Source: Nesterenkonia alkaliphila (GTDB taxonomy: Bacteria > Actinomycetota > Actinomycetes > Actinomycetales > Micrococcaceae). Taken from it: a stretch of 64,000 bases of DNA. The translations under genes and the position numbers were made by a program. The notes beneath the pieces were generated by a model. That model did no database searches. It had not been told where the DNA came from and worked only from the letters and a program-made list of their open reading frames with translations. Below are positions 23,103-32,729 of the stretch, one piece after another; positions within the stretch are counted from its first letter, which is position 1; every line of letters begins with the position of its first letter. The stretch covers positions 32,311 through 96,310 of the forward strand of contig NZ_WRPM01000068.1 in NCBI RefSeq assembly GCF_009758175.1. The letters run 5' to 3'.

Positions 23103-23639
23103 TTACTTACCTGCCTTTCCGGCCTTGCGGCGAATCTGCTCGCCTTCGTAGCGCACGCCTTTGCCCTTGTACGGGTCAGGCTTGCGCAGCTTGCGGATAT
23201 TTGCAGCGACCTCGCCGACCTGCTGCTTGTCGATGCCGGAGACGGCCACCTTATTGGCACCCTCAACGGCGAAGGTGATGCCCTCAGGGGCCTGCACCGG
23301 AACCGGGTGGGAGTAGCCCAGGGCGAACTCGAGGTCCTTGCCTTTGGCCTGGACGCGGTAGCCGGTGCCGACGATCTCGAGCTTCTTGGTGAAGCCCTCG
23401 GTGACGCCGATGATCATGTTGTTGATCAGGCTGCGGGTCAGGCCGTGCAGTGAGCGGGACTCACGTTCGTCATTGGGGCGCAGGACCGTGAGGGTCCCGT
23501 CCTCAATCTGGACGGTGATGCCCTCGGCCAGGGTGCGGCTCAGTTCGCCCTTGGCGCCCTTGACGGTGATATCGCGGCCGTCAACGGTGACGTCGACGCC
23601 GGAGGGGACAGTGATCGGAAGACGACCGATGCGTGACAT
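23103..23639 (-). CDS. rplF: 50S ribosomal protein L6
   Basis: A 178-residue L6 with its two similar domains. The N-terminus [17 protein letters not shown] and the C-terminal [21 protein letters not shown] signature are unmistakable. L6 sits at the factor-binding side of the large subunit. Located 21 bp after rpsH, in standard order. Confidence 0.96.
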   Translation of the reverse strand: MSRIGRLPITVPSGVDVTVDGRDITVKGAKGELSRTLAEGITVQIEDGTLTVLRPNDERESRSLHGLTRSLINNMIIGVTEGFTKKLEIVGTGYRVQAKGKDLEFALGYSHPVPVQAPEGITFAVEGANKVAVSGIDKQQVGEVAANIRKLRKPDPYKGKGVRYEGEQIRRKAGKAGK

Positions 23640-23660
23640 AGTGCTCAGACTCCTTCCGGG

Positions 23661-24059
23661 TTACCAGACGTAGGCGAGGACTTCTCCGCCTACACCCTTC
23701 TTGCCAGCCTGCCGGTCAGTGAGCAGACCGGAGGATGTGGACAGGATCGCAATGCCCAGGCCACCCAGCACATGTGGGAGGTTGTTGGACTTTGCGTAGA
23801 CCCGGAGACCGGGCTTGGAGATGCGCTTCAGGCCGGCGATGGATCGCTCACGGTTCGGGCCGAACTTCAGGTCGATGACCAGGGTCTTGCCGACCTCGGC
23901 CTCTTCCTCGCGCCAGTCGGTGATGTAGCCCTCTGCCTTCAGGATGTCAGCGATCCGGACCTTCAGCTTGGAGCTGGGCATGGTGACCTGGTCATGGAAT
24001 GCCGAATTGGCGTTGCGCAGACGGGTCAGCATGTCTGCGACTGGGTCAGTCATTGTCAT
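23661..24059 (-). CDS. rpsH: 30S ribosomal protein S8
   Basis: A 132-residue S8. [29 protein letters not shown] and [19 protein letters not shown], near the end, are family signatures. In E. coli S8 also represses its own operon. A second ATG (24053) is possible. The 79-bp gap to rplE contains no rpsN (S14) gene, the place where most bacteria carry it. Confidence 0.96.
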   Translation of the reverse strand: MTMTDPVADMLTRLRNANSAFHDQVTMPSSKLKVRIADILKAEGYITDWREEEAEVGKTLVIDLKFGPNRERSIAGLKRISKPGLRVYAKSNNLPHVLGGLGIAILSTSSGLLTDRQAGKKGVGGEVLAYVW

Positions 24060-24138
24060 AGGGGCGTGTGCCCTTCCTCGTGCCGGTTTCCGTGCTCCGC
24101 AGCTTCAGCTGGAGGTGCGCGGACCTTTCACGTAGTGC

Positions 24139-24714
24139 TTACTGGTTGTTGGTCTTGAACGGGAAGCCCAGTGCGCGCAGCAGCGCCCGGCCTTCGTCGT
24201 CAGTGGTTGCAGTGGTCACCACGGTGATGTCCATACCGCGCGGACGGTCGATCTTGTCCTGATCGATCTCGTGGAATACCGACTGCTCGGTCAGCCCGAA
24301 GGTGTAGTTTCCGTTGCCGTCGAACTGCCGGTCGCTCAGGCCGCGGAAGTCGCGGATGCGGGGCAGTGCGAAGGTGACCAGGCGGTCCAGGAACTCCCAC
24401 ATCCGGTCACCGCGCAGGGTGGCATGGGTGCCGATGGCCTGGCCTTCACGCAGCTTGAACTGCGCGATGGACTTCTTGGCGTGGGTCACCTTGGGCTTCT
24501 GGCCGGTGATGTTGGTGAGGTCCTCGACTGCGCCCTGGATGAGCTTGGAGTCGCGGGCTGCCTCGCCCACACCCATGTTCACCACGACTTTGACCAGTCC
24601 GGGAACCTGCATCACGTTGGCGTAGCCGAACTCGTTCTGCAGCGCCTCGCGGATCTCTTCGCGGTACTTGGTCTTCAGGCGGGGGGTGATGTTCTCAGTC
24701 ACGGTCTCGGTCAT
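24139..24714 (-). CDS. rplE: 50S ribosomal protein L5
   Basis: A 191-residue 5S-rRNA-binding protein. [42 protein letters not shown] and the C-terminal [19 protein letters not shown] are diagnostic. The start overlaps the rplX stop by 4 bp (ATGA), so the two are coupled. Confidence 0.96.
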   Translation of the reverse strand: MTETVTENITPRLKTKYREEIREALQNEFGYANVMQVPGLVKVVVNMGVGEAARDSKLIQGAVEDLTNITGQKPKVTHAKKSIAQFKLREGQAIGTHATLRGDRMWEFLDRLVTFALPRIRDFRGLSDRQFDGNGNYTFGLTEQSVFHEIDQDKIDRPRGMDITVVTTATTDDEGRALLRALGFPFKTNNQ

Positions 24715-25037
24715 GACAGCTCCTTCCCGGAGGCCTTGGCGTAACGGACCTTCTTGGTCTCACCGTCAACCTCTTCGAAGCGGTAGCCCACACGGGTCGG
24801 CTTCTCGGTCTCGGGGTCGACAACGGCCACGTTGGAGATGTGGATGGGGGCCTCGGACTCCACGATGCCGCCCTCGGTCTGACCGAATTGGCCGGCACGC
24901 AGGTGGCGCTTGACGCGGTTGACGCCTTCGACCACCACGCGGTCCTTCTTGGTGATGACTTCCAGGACCTTGCCCTGTTTGCCCTTGTCCTTGCCGGTGA
25001 GCACCTGGACGAGGTCGTCCTTCTTGATCTTGGCCAT
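24711..25037 (-). CDS. rplX: 50S ribosomal protein L24
   Basis: A 108-residue assembly-initiator protein with the KOW motif [20 protein letters not shown] at residues 7-26, followed by [12 protein letters not shown]. It starts 2 bp after rplN and overlaps rplE by 4 bp. Confidence 0.96.
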   Translation of the reverse strand: MAKIKKDDLVQVLTGKDKGKQGKVLEVITKKDRVVVEGVNRVKRHLRAGQFGQTEGGIVESEAPIHISNVAVVDPETEKPTRVGYRFEEVDGETKKVRYAKASGKELS

Positions 25038-25039
25038 GG

Positions 25040-25411
25040 TTACAGCACCTCCGGTGCGAGCGAGACGATCTTCATGAACCGCTTATCGCGCAGCTCACGG
25101 CCCACGGGCCCGAAGATACGGGTGCCGCGCGGCTCGGGAGTGTCACCCTTGAGGATGACCGCAGCGTTCTCGTCGAAGCTGATGTAGGAGCCGTCGTTGC
25201 GGCGGGACTTCTTGCGCGTCCGGACGACAACGGCCTTGACCACTTCGCCCTTCTTCACATTGCCGCCGGGGATGGCGTCCTTGACAGTGGCGACGAAGGT
25301 GTCGCCGATACCTGCGTAGCGGCGTCCGGATCCACCGAGCACCCGGATGACAAGGATCTCCTTGGCACCGGTGTTATCGGCGATCTTCAGCCGCGATTCC
25401 TGCTGAATCAC
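25040..25411 (-). CDS. rplN: 50S ribosomal protein L14
   Basis: A 123-residue L14, among the most conserved large-subunit proteins. The GTG start reads into [38 protein letters not shown] and the C-terminal [12 protein letters not shown] complete it. It is the first gene of the spc block, preceded by a 279-bp gap with a terminator for the S10 operon, so a promoter should lie between. Confidence 0.96.
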   Translation of the reverse strand: MIQQESRLKIADNTGAKEILVIRVLGGSGRRYAGIGDTFVATVKDAIPGGNVKKGEVVKAVVVRTRKKSRRNDGSYISFDENAAVILKGDTPEPRGTRIFGPVGRELRDKRFMKIVSLAPEVL

Positions 25412-25690
25412 GTGTTTCTCCTATTCGTCCGACTGGTTCTCAGCCGAGTAGGCCGAGCCTGGTGGAACTACCAAATGTGAATGACTCCCCCGCCGCTTAC
25501 CCACACACCACGGCTCAGCTGAGCAACCTACTTGATGGGTGGCCGAGGCGGCCTTGGAGGATGTGCGCTGTCCGCGGCGGTCCAGAAACCAACGCACACG
25601 GGCGCACAGCTACAAAAGCTTACATGACAAAAGCCCGGAAATCCAACTCAGCGTTGGAAATCCGGGCTCCTGCCGCAACCTAGTGATATA
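25412..25690 (-). promoter_or_regulatory. intergenic region expected to hold the spc promoter
   Basis: No gene is seen in these 279 bp between rpsQ and rplN. The right part carries the S10-operon terminator (25625-25668). The remainder should contain the spc promoter because transcription must restart. I could not pick out a convincing -35/-10 pair. Confidence 0.3.
25625..25668 (-). terminator. Rho-independent terminator of the S10 operon
   Basis: AGCCCGGA (25632-25639) pairs with TCCGGGCT (25661-25668), and TCCAA pairs with TTGGA, with a symmetric AA/AA internal loop and a 7-nt apical loop. On the minus strand the stem is followed by TTTTGTCA. It begins 22 bp after the rpsQ stop. Confidence 0.75.
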
Positions 25691-25993
25691 TCACTTGGCC
25701 TTTTCGATGATGCGCACCAGGCGCCACCGCTTGGTGGCGGAGAGCGGGCGGGTCTCGGAGATCAGCACGGTGTCTCCGATGCCGGCCTCGCCGTTCTCGT
25801 CATGCGCCTTGAACTTGGAGTGCCGCTTCATCACTTTCCCGTACAGGGAGTGCTTCTTGCGGTCCTCAACCTCCACCACGATGGTCTTCTCCATTTTGTC
25901 GGAGACGACGACGCCGCGCAGGTTCTTACGGTAGTTGCGCTCAGCGGAGGTGTGGTCCTTGTTCCGCTGGACGGCTTCGGTGTTCTCGCTCAT
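25691..25993 (-). CDS. rpsQ: 30S ribosomal protein S17
   Basis: A 100-residue S17: [21 protein letters not shown], then [21 protein letters not shown] and [16 protein letters not shown]. An extra 20-residue polar N-terminus precedes the conserved part. It is the last gene of the S10 operon, overlapping rpmC by 4 bp. Confidence 0.96.
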   Translation of the reverse strand: MSENTEAVQRNKDHTSAERNYRKNLRGVVVSDKMEKTIVVEVEDRKKHSLYGKVMKRHSKFKAHDENGEAGIGDTVLISETRPLSATKRWRLVRIIEKAK

Positions 25994-26265
25994 GCGGACT
26001 CCTCCTCGTTCTCTTCGGCCTCAGCAGCCGCGCCCACCGACTCCCGGATGCCGAGCTCACGCTCGCGCAGCACGGTGTAGATCCGGGCGATATCGCGCTT
26101 GACGGCCTTCAGGCGAGCGGAGTTCTCCAGCTGGCCGGTGGCGGACTGGAAGCGAAGGTTGAACAGCTCTTCCTTGGCCTCGCGGAGCTTGCTGCCCAGC
26201 TCGGCGTCGTTGAACTCAGCCAGCTTCTCAACGGTCAGGTCCTTGGATCCGACTGCCATGATCAT
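25990..26265 (-). CDS. rpmC: 50S ribosomal protein L29
   Basis: A 91-residue L29 (the family is usually 60-80): [22 protein letters not shown] followed by [18 protein letters not shown]. The excess length is an acidic tail ([10 protein letters not shown]). The ATG at 26265 overlaps the rplP stop (ATGA); a second ATG lies two codons on. Confidence 0.95.
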   Translation of the reverse strand: MIMAVGSKDLTVEKLAEFNDAELGSKLREAKEELFNLRFQSATGQLENSARLKAVKRDIARIYTVLRERELGIRESVGAAAEAEENEEESA

Positions 26266-26678
26266 TCACCACTCTCTCGGCTGATCACGCGTGCCTTGAC
26301 AGGCAGCTTGTGGATTGCCAGACGCAGGGCCTCCTTGGCGACCTCTTCGCTGACACCGGACAGCTCGAACATCACGCGTCCGGGCTTGACGTTGGCGACC
26401 CACCACTCGGGCGAGCCCTTACCGGAGCCCATGCGGACCTCGGCAGGCTTCTTGGTCAGCGGGTGGTCGGGGTAGATGTTGATCCACACCTTTCCACCAC
26501 GCTTGATGTGACGGGTCATGGCGATACGTGCCGACTCGATCTGCCGGTTGGTCACGTAGGCCGGGCCCAGCGCCTGGATGCCGTACTCGCCGAAGGCCAG
26601 CTCAGTGCCGCCCTTGGCCATACCGCCGCGCTTGGGCTTGTGGGGCTTGCGGAATTTCACCCGCTTAGGCATCAGCAT
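26262..26678 (-). CDS. rplP: 50S ribosomal protein L16
   Basis: A 138-residue L16 near the peptidyl-transferase centre. [19 protein letters not shown] at the start and [22 protein letters not shown] are signatures. The start overlaps the rpsC stop by one base (TGATG). Confidence 0.97.
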   Translation of the reverse strand: MLMPKRVKFRKPHKPKRGGMAKGGTELAFGEYGIQALGPAYVTNRQIESARIAMTRHIKRGGKVWINIYPDHPLTKKPAEVRMGSGKGSPEWWVANVKPGRVMFELSGVSEEVAKEALRLAIHKLPVKARVISRESGE

Positions 26679-27475
26679 CAGTTCTGCCCTCCTTCAGCGG
26701 CAGGTGCTGCGGCAGCAGCCTCTTCGCGTCCCCGGCCTGCACCACGACGACGACGCTCGCCGCCGGCGCGACCGCCACGGTCGCCTCCGCGGCCGCGGCC
26801 GGAAGGCTGGGAGGCCTGCTGTGCTGCCAGTTCCTTGGCAGTCAGGTCACCCTTGTAGACCCAGACCTTCACGCCGATGCGGCCGAAGGTGGTCTTGGCC
26901 TCGTGCTTGCCGAAGTCGATGTTTGCGCGCAGGGTGTGCAGCGGCACACGGCCTTCGCGGTAGAACTCGGAGCGGGACATCTCAGCGCCGCCCAGACGGC
27001 CGGCGCACTGGATACGGATACCCTTGGCGCCTGCTCGCATAGCAGAGGAGATGGCCTTCTTCATGGCGCGGCGGAAGGCCACGCGGGCGGCGAGCTGCTC
27101 GGCTACACCCTGGGCAACCAGCTGGGCATCGATCTCGGGGTTCTTGACCTCGAGTATGTTCAGCTGAATCTGCTTACCGGTGAGCTTCTCCAGCTCGCTG
27201 CGGATGCGGTCTGCCTCAGCACCGCGGCGGCCGATCACGATGCCCGGACGGGCGGTGTGGATATCCACCCGCACCCGGTCCCGGGTCCGCTCGATCTCGA
27301 CCTTGGAGATGCCGGCGCGCTCAACGCTCTTCTCCAGCAGCTCGCGGATCTGAACATCTTCCTTGACGAAGTCCTTGTACCGCTGACCAGGCTTGCTGGA
27401 GTCGGCGTACCAGTGGGAAATGTGGTCAGTGGTGATGCCCAGACGGAAACCATTGGGGTTGATCTTCTGTCCCAC
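26678..27475 (-). CDS. rpsC: 30S ribosomal protein S3 with RG-rich C-terminal tail
   Basis: A 265-residue S3 of the mRNA entry site. The start [20 protein letters not shown], the KH domain with [19 protein letters not shown], and [10 protein letters not shown] at the end of the conserved body are present. Beyond about residue 225 lies a tail of Arg/Gly repeats, then Ala/Glu. Actinobacterial S3 proteins often have extensions, but this RG block echoes the one in S5 of the same locus. It overlaps rplV by one base. Confidence 0.96.
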   Translation of the reverse strand: MGQKINPNGFRLGITTDHISHWYADSSKPGQRYKDFVKEDVQIRELLEKSVERAGISKVEIERTRDRVRVDIHTARPGIVIGRRGAEADRIRSELEKLTGKQIQLNILEVKNPEIDAQLVAQGVAEQLAARVAFRRAMKKAISSAMRAGAKGIRIQCAGRLGGAEMSRSEFYREGRVPLHTLRANIDFGKHEAKTTFGRIGVKVWVYKGDLTAKELAAQQASQPSGRGRGGDRGGRAGGERRRRGAGRGREEAAAAAPAAEGGQN

Positions 27476-27840
27476 TACTGATCTCCACCTTTCTCTTCTG
27501 TGCCGACCACGATGGTCACGTGGCTGGTGCGCTTGTTGATGCGGAATGCGCGCCCCTGTGCCCGGGGGCGGAACCGCTTCATGGTGGGGCCTTCATCGAC
27601 GCGCGCCTCAGTGATGACGTAGTCGTCCTCATTGAAGGCGACGCCGGCCTTGTCGGCGTGCTGGCGAGCATTGGCCATAGCGGATGCGACCACCTTGTAC
27701 ACCGGCTCCGAGGCGCCCTGGGGGGCGAACTGCAGGATGGCCAGTGCCTCATTGGCCTGCTTGCCGCGGACAAGGTCGACGACGCGCCGGGCCTTCATAG
27801 GCGTCACACGCACATAGCGCGCAATTGCCTTGGCTTCCAT
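27475..27840 (-). CDS. rplV: 50S ribosomal protein L22
   Basis: A 121-residue L22 lining the exit tunnel. [22 protein letters not shown] at the start and [24 protein letters not shown] in the beta-hairpin region are diagnostic. The hairpin is intact, with no change suggesting macrolide resistance that I can see. Confidence 0.96.
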   Translation of the reverse strand: MEAKAIARYVRVTPMKARRVVDLVRGKQANEALAILQFAPQGASEPVYKVVASAMANARQHADKAGVAFNEDDYVITEARVDEGPTMKRFRPRAQGRAFRINKRTSHVTIVVGTEEKGGDQ

Positions 27841-27890
27841 TGCTTTCCTTCTCTCGTCTTGTCTAGAGGTTCAAACGTTCACTGACCGGG

Positions 27891-28172
27891 TCAGCGGCGC
27901 TTGCCCTTCTTGTCGTCTTTCACGTGTCCGCGGAAGGTCCGGGTCTGTGCGAACTCGCCGAGCTTGTGCCCGACCATCGACTCGGTGATGAACACGGGGA
28001 TGTGCTTACGCCCGTCATGCACGGCGATAGTGTGGCCGAGCATGTCCGGGATGATCATTGAACGCCGGGACCAGGTCTTGATGACGTTCTTGGTGCCCTT
28101 TTCGTTCTCAGCGGCGACCTTCAGGTACAGGTGCTGATCAACGAAGGGGCCCTTCTTCAGGCTGCGTGGCAT
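27891..28172 (-). CDS. rpsS: 30S ribosomal protein S19
   Basis: A 93-residue S19: [36 protein letters not shown], then [19 protein letters not shown]. Complete and of normal length. The gap to rplV is 50 bp; to rplB 12 bp. Confidence 0.97.
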   Translation of the reverse strand: MPRSLKKGPFVDQHLYLKVAAENEKGTKNVIKTWSRRSMIIPDMLGHTIAVHDGRKHIPVFITESMVGHKLGEFAQTRTFRGHVKDDKKGKRR

Positions 28173-28184
28173 GTTTCCAGGCTC

Positions 28185-29021
28185 CTATCGCTTGTTCTTG
28201 GTACGACGACGCCGCACGATGAGCTTGTCTGATTCCTTATTGGGACGCCGGGTGCGGCCCTCAGGCTTGCCGTTGGGGTTCACCGGGTGACGACCGCCGG
28301 AGGTCTTGCCCTCACCACCGCCGTGCGGGTGGTCCACAGGGTTCATGACCACACCGCGAACGGTTGGGCGCACGCCCTTCCAGCGCATCCGGCCTGCCTT
28401 GCCCCAGTTGAGGTTGGACTGCTCGGCGTTGCCGACCTGTCCCACAGTGGCGCGGCAGCGCACGTCCACGTTGCGGACCTCCCCGGAGGGCAGGCGCAGC
28501 TGGGCGTACTTGCCCTCGCGGGCCACCAGCTGGATGGAGGCTCCTGCGGAGCGGCCCAGCTTGGCGCCGCCGCCGGGGCGCAGCTCCACGGCGTGGATCA
28601 CAGTACCCAGCGGGATATTGCGCAGCGGCAGGTTGTTGCCGGGCTTGATATCGGCATTGGGGCCGGACTCCACCGCAGCACCCTGGACCAGCTTGGCCGG
28701 TGCCAGGATGTAGCGCTTAGTGCCGTCTGCGTAGTGCAGCAGGGCGATCCGGGCGGTGCGGTTGGGGTCGTACTCAATATGAGCGACCTTGGCCGGCACA
28801 CCGTCCTTATCAGCACGGCGGAAGTCGATCACACGGTACTGGCGCTTATGGCCGCCGCCCTTGTGACGGGTGGTGATCTTGCCCGAGCTGTTGCGTCCGC
28901 CGGTCTTGGTCAGCGGGCGCAGCAAGGACTTCTCCGGGGTGTCCCGGGTGATCTCTGCGAAGTCGGCCACCGAGGAGCCGCGCTGGCCCGGGGTGGTCGG
29001 CTTGAGATTGCGAATAGCCAT
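28185..29021 (-). CDS. rplB: 50S ribosomal protein L2
   Basis: A 278-residue L2 required for subunit joining and peptidyl transfer. Core landmarks are [18 protein letters not shown] and the C-terminal [19 protein letters not shown], which contains the conserved His near the active centre. Standard length and position between rplW and rpsS. Confidence 0.97.
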   Translation of the reverse strand: MAIRNLKPTTPGQRGSSVADFAEITRDTPEKSLLRPLTKTGGRNSSGKITTRHKGGGHKRQYRVIDFRRADKDGVPAKVAHIEYDPNRTARIALLHYADGTKRYILAPAKLVQGAAVESGPNADIKPGNNLPLRNIPLGTVIHAVELRPGGGAKLGRSAGASIQLVAREGKYAQLRLPSGEVRNVDVRCRATVGQVGNAEQSNLNWGKAGRMRWKGVRPTVRGVVMNPVDHPHGGGEGKTSGGRHPVNPNGKPEGRTRRPNKESDKLIVRRRRTKNKR

Positions 29022-29058
29022 TCTTTTACTCTTCCTCGATCAAGTGGTTCCGGCTGCC

Positions 29059-29367
29059 TCAGGCAGCGGATCCTCCGAAGATGTCGATTGCGTAGCCCTC
29101 TTTGAGGGTCACGATGGCCCGCTTGGTGTCATTGCGCTTGCCCCAGCCGAAGCGGGTGCGGCGGCGCTTGCCCTCGCGGTTGGCGGTGTTGACCCGGTCG
29201 ACCTTGACGCTGAAGATCTGCTCCACAGCGTTTTTGATCTCGGGCTTGGTGGCACCGGTGGCGACGAGGAACGTGTACTTGCCCTCGTCGATGTTGTTGT
29301 AGGACTTCTCAGAGATCACCGGTGCGAGGATGATGTCGCGCGGGTTCTTCTCGGTCAGGACGCTCAC
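29059..29367 (-). CDS. rplW: 50S ribosomal protein L23
   Basis: A 102-residue L23, docking site for trigger factor and SRP at the tunnel exit. [21 protein letters not shown] and [20 protein letters not shown] are diagnostic. GTG start overlapping the rplD stop (GTGA). Confidence 0.96.
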   Translation of the reverse strand: MSVLTEKNPRDIILAPVISEKSYNNIDEGKYTFLVATGATKPEIKNAVEQIFSVKVDRVNTANREGKRRRTRFGWGKRNDTKRAIVTLKEGYAIDIFGGSAA

Positions 29368-29993
29368 TTGGCCTCCTCCTTCTCAGCCTGGTTGCCTGCG
29401 GCGTGGGCCAGGAAAGCCTCGTAGCCGGCCTGGGTGAACACGATGTCGTCGGAGACGAGCACATCGTAGGTGTTCAGCTGGTCGGCGTAGAGCGCGTGCA
29501 CTGCGGGCAGGTTGCGCACCGACAGGGCTGCGGTGTCCTCGGCCCGGTCCAGCACTACCAGCCAGTTCCGGTCCACACCGCCGATGGAGGCCAGGGCCTC
29601 CTTGGCTGCCTTGGTCGAAGGGGTCTCCCCGGTGACCAGGGAGTCGACCACGTGGATCCGGCCGTTGCGGGCCCGGTCGGAGAGGGCACCGCGCAGGGCG
29701 GCGGCCTTCATCTTCTTGGGGGTCCGCTGGGCGTAGCTGCGCGGCTGCGGGCCGTGCACCACGCCGCCGCCGATCATATGCGGGGCGATCATGGAGCCCT
29801 GGCGGGCGCGGCCGGTGCCCTTCTGCCGGAACGGCTTGGCAGTGGTGCCGGAACGCTCAGCGCGGGTCTTGGTCTTGTGGGTGCCCTGACGGGCGGCGGC
29901 CTGCTGAGCCACCACTACCTGGTGGATCAGGGCGTTGTTCGTCTCTGCGTCGAAGATCTCGGCGGGGAGATCCACAGATACCTTGGAGCTCAT
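29364..29993 (-). CDS. rplD: 50S ribosomal protein L4
   Basis: A 209-residue L4. The tunnel loop region reads [26 protein letters not shown] and is intact. In E. coli L4 also represses the S10 operon. An ATG at 30002 overlaps the rplC stop but has its ribosome site only one base away. The ATG at 29993 (SSKVSVDLP) has GGGAG 10 nt upstream and fits family starts better. Confidence 0.95.
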   Translation of the reverse strand: MSSKVSVDLPAEIFDAETNNALIHQVVVAQQAAARQGTHKTKTRAERSGTTAKPFRQKGTGRARQGSMIAPHMIGGGVVHGPQPRSYAQRTPKKMKAAALRGALSDRARNGRIHVVDSLVTGETPSTKAAKEALASIGGVDRNWLVVLDRAEDTAALSVRNLPAVHALYADQLNTYDVLVSDDIVFTQAGYEAFLAHAAGNQAEKEEAK

Positions 29994-29998
29994 GAAGA

Positions 29999-30661
29999 TC
30001 ATGCTCCCTTCACAGCGGTGCGGACGAGGATGACTCCACCCTTGGGGCCGGGAACAGCGCCCTTGACGAGCAGCAGGTTCTTCTCGGCATCCACGGCGTG
30101 GAGAGTCAGGTTGTGGGTGGTGCGGCGGACGTTGCCCATCCGGCCGGCCATCCGCAGTCCCTTGAACACGCGGCCCGGGGTGGCTGCGCCACCGATCGAG
30201 CCGGGCTTGCGGTGGTTCTTGTGCTGACCGTGGGAGGCGCCCACGCCGGCGAATCCGTGACGCTTCATCACACCGGCGAAGCCCTTGCCCTTGGTCTTGC
30301 CCACGACGTCAACCTTCTGGCCGACCTCGAAGGTCTCCACCGAGAGGTCCTGGCCCAGTTCGTACTCGCCGGAGTCTGCGGTGCGGATCTCTACCACGTG
30401 GCGGCGGGGAGTGACCCCGGCCTTCTCGAAGTGGCCGGCCAGCGGCTTGGTGACCTTGCGCGGGTCGATGGCGCCGAAGCCGATCTGCACGGCGTTGTAG
30501 CCGTCAGTCTCTTCGGTGCGGATCTGGGTGACTACGTTGGAGTCAGCCTGGATGACGGTCACGGGGATGAGGTTGTTGTTCTCATCCCAGACCTGGGTCA
30601 TGCCGAGCTTCGTGCCCAGCAGTCCCTTGACGTTGGAGTCTGTGCGGGAAATGTTGGTCAT
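29999..30661 (-). CDS. rplC: 50S ribosomal protein L3
   Basis: A 220-residue L3. [22 protein letters not shown] near the start and [31 protein letters not shown] in the middle are signatures around the peptidyl-transferase loop. Starts 20 bp after rpsJ. Confidence 0.97.
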   Translation of the reverse strand: MTNISRTDSNVKGLLGTKLGMTQVWDENNNLIPVTVIQADSNVVTQIRTEETDGYNAVQIGFGAIDPRKVTKPLAGHFEKAGVTPRRHVVEIRTADSGEYELGQDLSVETFEVGQKVDVVGKTKGKGFAGVMKRHGFAGVGASHGQHKNHRKPGSIGGAATPGRVFKGLRMAGRMGNVRRTTHNLTLHAVDAEKNLLLVKGAVPGPKGGVILVRTAVKGA

Positions 30662-30681
30662 AGTTCTCTCAGCACCCCCTT

Positions 30682-30990
30682 CTAGAGCTTGATCTCGATG
30701 TTGACGTCTGCAGGCAGGTCGAGACGCATCAGGGAGTCCACAGCCTTGGGCGTGGGGTCCACGATGTCGATCAGGCGCTTGTGGGTGCGCATCTCGAAGT
30801 GCTCGCGAGAGTCCTTGTACTTATGCGGCGACCGAATCACGGTGTAGACGTTCTTCTCAGTGGGCAGCGGCACGGGGCCTACCACTGTGGCGCCTGCACG
30901 GGTGACCGTGTCGACAATCTTCCGTGCGGAAGTATCGATGACCTCGTGGTCATACGACTTCAGCCGGATGCGGATTTTCTGTCCCGCCAT
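30682..30990 (-). CDS. rpsJ: 30S ribosomal protein S10
   Basis: A 102-residue S10, also a transcription antitermination partner of NusB (NusE). [21 protein letters not shown] and [22 protein letters not shown] are fully conserved. It is the first gene of the S10 operon; a 418-bp gap with promoter-like elements separates it from tuf. Confidence 0.97.
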   Translation of the reverse strand: MAGQKIRIRLKSYDHEVIDTSARKIVDTVTRAGATVVGPVPLPTEKNVYTVIRSPHKYKDSREHFEMRTHKRLIDIVDPTPKAVDSLMRLDLPADVNIEIKL

Positions 30991-31355
30991 GGCGTTGAGC
31001 CTCTTTCTGACTTGGCTTCCAATACGTCCTGGTCTCAGTCAGGCCTGTCCTGTCAGGACGCAGGGGTCCTCAGAAAGAGTTGTCAAACACCTTCTGCAGT
31101 TATGGCCTGACCGAACAGCGTGAGCCCGGGCTTACCGGGGTGTTCGCGCTGCTGGCGTCCGGTCCACGCGGTCGGGCGTGTCGCTTCAATGCTCTGCGCA
31201 CAGCAACACCCGCGGTGATCCGGGGTAGTTCATGGGATTTTCGCTCAATGGGCGCAATGCACCCTGAGCAACTTGTCTATCCTGTCATGCCTGTCTGGTT
31301 TGTGCAAATCGAACATCGGTGTCCCCTGTGGGGTCAGTACGCCGGGGCGGCAACG
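30991..31355 (-). promoter_or_regulatory. S10 operon leader and promoter region
   Basis: No gene is supported here. On the minus strand TTGCAC (31307-31302), a 17-bp spacer and CAGGAT (31284-31279) form a plausible vegetative promoter. It implies an S10 leader of roughly 270-280 nt. GTCCT-GTC-AGGAC near 31047-31059 would fold in that leader. A long leader suits autogenous control by a ribosomal protein, but no L4-type site was recognised. Confidence 0.4.
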
Positions 31356-31393
31356 CGAAAGCCCCCAACACCCTTAGGTGCTGGGGGCTTTCG
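31356..31393 (-). terminator. terminator of the str/tuf operon
   Basis: CGAAAGCCCCCA and its near-perfect partner TGGGGGCTTTCG, extended by ACACC/GGTGC, make a long stem 16 bp after the tuf stop. The stem is A/T-rich at its base and GC-rich above, with a CTTA-type loop, and could work in both directions. Confidence 0.8.
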
Positions 31394-31408
31394 TTCAGCT
31401 GATGAGGA

Positions 31409-32599
31409 TCAGGCGAGGATCTTGGTGACCTTGCCGGAGCCCACGGTGCGGCCACCCTCACGGATGGCGAAGCCGAGGCCCTCCTCCATAGCGATCGGCT
31501 GGATGAGCTCGACAGTCATCTCGGTGTTGTCACCGGGCATCACCATCTCAGTGCCCTCGGGCAGCTCGATCACACCGGTCACGTCAGTGGTCCGGAAGTA
31601 GAACTGCGGACGGTAGTTGGTGTAGAAGGGGTTGTGGCGCCCGCCCTCATCCTTGGACAGGATGTAGACGTTGGCCTCGAACTTGGTGTGCGGGGTGATG
31701 GAGCCGGGGGCTGCCACAACCTGTCCGCGCTCCACGTCGTCACGCTTCAGGCCGCGCAGCAGCAGGCCACAGTTCTCGCCGGCCCATGCCTCGTCGAGCT
31801 GCTTGTGGAACATCTCGATACCAGTCACGGTGGTCTTCTGCTTGTCCCGGATGCCCAGGATCTCGACCTCGGAGTTGATGGCCAGGGTGCCGCGCTCTGC
31901 ACGGCCGGTCACCACGGTGCCGCGGCCGGTGATGGTGAAGACGTCCTCGATGGGCATCAGGAACGGCTTGTCCTTGTCACGCTCGGGCTCGGGGATGAAC
32001 TCGTCAACGGCCTCCATGAGGTCCTCAACGGTCTTGACCCACTCAGGATCGCCCTCGAGGGCCTTCAGGCCGGAGGTGCGGATCACGGGTGCGTCATCGC
32101 CGTCGAACTCCTGGTCGGAGAGCAACTCGCGAACTTCCATCTCGACGAGGTCGAGGAGCTCCTCGTCATCGACCATATCGGACTTGTTCAGCGCCACCAG
32201 CAGCTTCGGCACGCCGACCTGGCGGGCCAACAGCACGTGCTCGCGGGTCTGAGCCATCGGACCGTCGGTTGCAGCAACCACCAGGATCGCGCCGTCCATC
32301 TGTGCAGCACCGGTGATCATGTTCTTCACATAGTCAGCGTGACCGGGGGCGTCAACGTGTGCGTAGTGACGCTTCTCGGTCTGGTACTCAACATGGGAGA
32401 CGTTGATGGTGATGCCGCGCTCGCGCTCCTCAGGAGCGTTATCGATGTTGGCGAAGTCCTTGGCCTCGTTGAGGTCAGGGTACTTATCAGCCAGCACCTT
32501 GGAGATCGCGGCAGTCAACGTGGTCTTGCCGTGGTCGACGTGACCGATGGTGCCGATGTTGAGGTGCGGCTTAGTCCGCTCGAACTTTGCCTTGGCCAC
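31409..32599 (-). CDS. tuf: elongation factor Tu
   Basis: A 396-residue GTPase delivering aminoacyl-tRNA. G1 GHVDHGKT (19-26), G3 DAPGHAD, G4 NKSD and the effector segment ERERGITIN are intact, as are domains II ([13 protein letters not shown]) and III, ending in [12 protein letters not shown] start with GGAGGA upstream. It is separated by 130 bp from fusA, so it may also have its own promoter; a small hairpin (GTTGGT/ACCAAC, 32710-32727) lies in that gap. Confidence 0.98.
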   Translation of the reverse strand: MAKAKFERTKPHLNIGTIGHVDHGKTTLTAAISKVLADKYPDLNEAKDFANIDNAPEERERGITINVSHVEYQTEKRHYAHVDAPGHADYVKNMITGAAQMDGAILVVAATDGPMAQTREHVLLARQVGVPKLLVALNKSDMVDDEELLDLVEMEVRELLSDQEFDGDDAPVIRTSGLKALEGDPEWVKTVEDLMEAVDEFIPEPERDKDKPFLMPIEDVFTITGRGTVVTGRAERGTLAINSEVEILGIRDKQKTTVTGIEMFHKQLDEAWAGENCGLLLRGLKRDDVERGQVVAAPGSITPHTKFEANVYILSKDEGGRHNPFYTNYRPQFYFRTTDVTGVIELPEGTEMVMPGDNTEMTVELIQPIAMEEGLGFAIREGGRTVGSGKVTKILA

Positions 32600-32729
32600 A
32601 GGTTCCTCCTATAGAACGTGGTTGTGAGTAAGACTTACTTCAGGCACAGGGGTGTCCCAGGCTGAAACTCTCGCAAGTCTACTAATTACGGGGGTTTTGG
32701 GGAAATTCAGTTGGTTGAGGGACCAACGG

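Noticed and set aside
25412..25620. hidden rpsN or other small gene between rpsQ and rplN
   Set aside because: No frame with a ribosome site or the zinc-binding or Arg/Lys-rich S14 pattern was found.
31080..31601. possible gene in the tuf-rpsJ gap
   Set aside because: It runs through the tuf terminator and into tuf antisense, with no ribosome site or domain.
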